The notes below the pieces were generated by a model that worked only from the letters and a program-made list of their open reading frames with translations, was not told the DNA's origin and ran no database searches. Positions 63,551 to 64,000 of a stretch of 64,000 nt of DNA are shown piece by piece (position 1 is the stretch's first letter; every line of letters begins with the position of its first letter). Origin of the DNA: Triatoma infestans (lineage: Eukaryota; Arthropoda; Insecta; Hemiptera; Reduviidae); NCBI GenBank assembly GCA_011037195.1, contig JAAEAF010000100.1, positions 186,001 through 250,000 on the forward strand, given 5' to 3'. The position numbers were made by a program, and so were the translations under genes.

Positions 63551-64000
63551 ATTTCTGATATTTTCTCTTCTAAAATACCTTGCTGATCTTCTGAGGAAAT
63601 CAATTTCTTAAGACCTGCCAGTGGGTTTCATTTAAGATTTGACCCATAATATTCTATTTAGCGATCCTATTGTTGAACATCCCCTAATTATTCTGCTTGT
63701 TTAGTTTAGAGTCACTACTTTTATCTTTTGCAATTTCTATTCCCAAATAATTTACAGTATCGTTCAATGCTATTCTCCTATCCCATCTTTCAAAATTCGA
63801 TTTTTGTCATCTTCTCCAACAACCATATACTTTGTTTTGTTTTCATTTATATTGAAACCTTATTGCTCATATTTTTCCTTTAATTTTCTCGTCATATACT
63901 TATGTCATAATATACCCGTTATATCTAATTGTCAGCTATTGTATATATTACATATCATTTATCCTTATACCCATTTTATAAGAATCTTTTTCCAAGTTTT
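63551..64000 (-). pseudogene. RTE-like reverse transcriptase fragment, cut by window
   Basis: Minus strand from the window edge: KLKEKYEQ, then (with a stop or frame change) GFNINENKTKYMVVGEDDKN, ILKDGIGE, and after a break NYLGIEIAKDKSSDSKLNKQ. These are the RT region after the catalytic box of RTE-type LINEs (G-x-x-I-N-x-x-K-T-x-Y-M and Y-L-G). FNNRIAK and MGQILNETHWQVLRN follow. Several stops and frameshifts make it dead. It continues beyond the window. Confidence 0.7.

Noticed and set aside
1..64000. CRISPR array or bacterial operon
   Set aside because: Repeats are dispersed, diverged and irregularly spaced; splice signals, LINEs, SINEs and microsatellites show a eukaryotic genome.

Overview
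The window is AT-rich eukaryotic DNA, full of microsatellites, dispersed repeats and retrotransposon debris. It looks like intronic or intergenic sequence from an arthropod, probably an insect. Taxonomic hints are the jockey-like LINE with a gag-like zinc-knuckle ORF1, two mariner types, a pogo-like element, a Helitron, an RTE-like LINE with a coiled-coil ORF1, and tRNA-headed SINEs. The species cannot be fixed from the sequence alone. No complete host gene is visible. The only host coding sequence I can support is one 46-base exon at 24876-24921 with strong splice sites, which reads like part of the PH domain of a Dok-7-type adaptor; if so, most of the window is intron.

Layout. 0.5-2.7 kb: decayed RTE-like LINE (minus). 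About 3.6 kb: small promoter-like patch. 8.35-8.93 kb: 5'-truncated jockey-like copy. 9.8-10.2 kb: possible MITE. 12.0-12.9 kb: mariner lacking most of its catalytic core. 16.0-16.6 kb: LINE RNase H/C-terminal remnant. 18.6-19.6 kb: hammerhead-bearing palindromic element split by a solo LTR. 22.5-22.8 kb: the best palindromic hammerhead element. 27.8-29.9 kb: a nest of solo LTR in SINE in dispersed repeat, plus a second broken mariner. 33.07-34.22 kb: pogo-like element. 38.3-42.95 kb: apparently intact two-ORF jockey-like LINE. 43.2 kb and 52.9-53.3 kb: further hammerhead elements. 57.7-58.7 kb: deleted Helitron with both termini. 60.7-61.5 kb: decayed jockey-like RT. 62.0-62.7 kb: RTE 3' end with an 18-bp target duplication. 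63.5-64.0 kb: RTE RT fragment.

A high-copy dispersed repeat (called Rep-A here) fills much of the rest in both orientations. Its units carry ACCGGAAGTG-like and ACCGGAAATAC-like motifs, are internally duplicated with a period of roughly 250-300 bases, and start at a CTTTCTCTTAC/GTAAGAGAAAG hairpin. Many younger elements sit inside it.

The most interesting system is a short (100-340 base) element family with 11-16-base target-site duplications. Its arms are inverted copies of each other, and each arm carries a hammerhead-ribozyme core (CUGANGA, stem II, GAAA, ACC/GGU, C). It looks like a non-autonomous, hammerhead-bearing retroelement, possibly derived from Penelope-like elements.

All boundaries come from reading the sequence by eye; repeat edges are approximate unless a target duplication is given.
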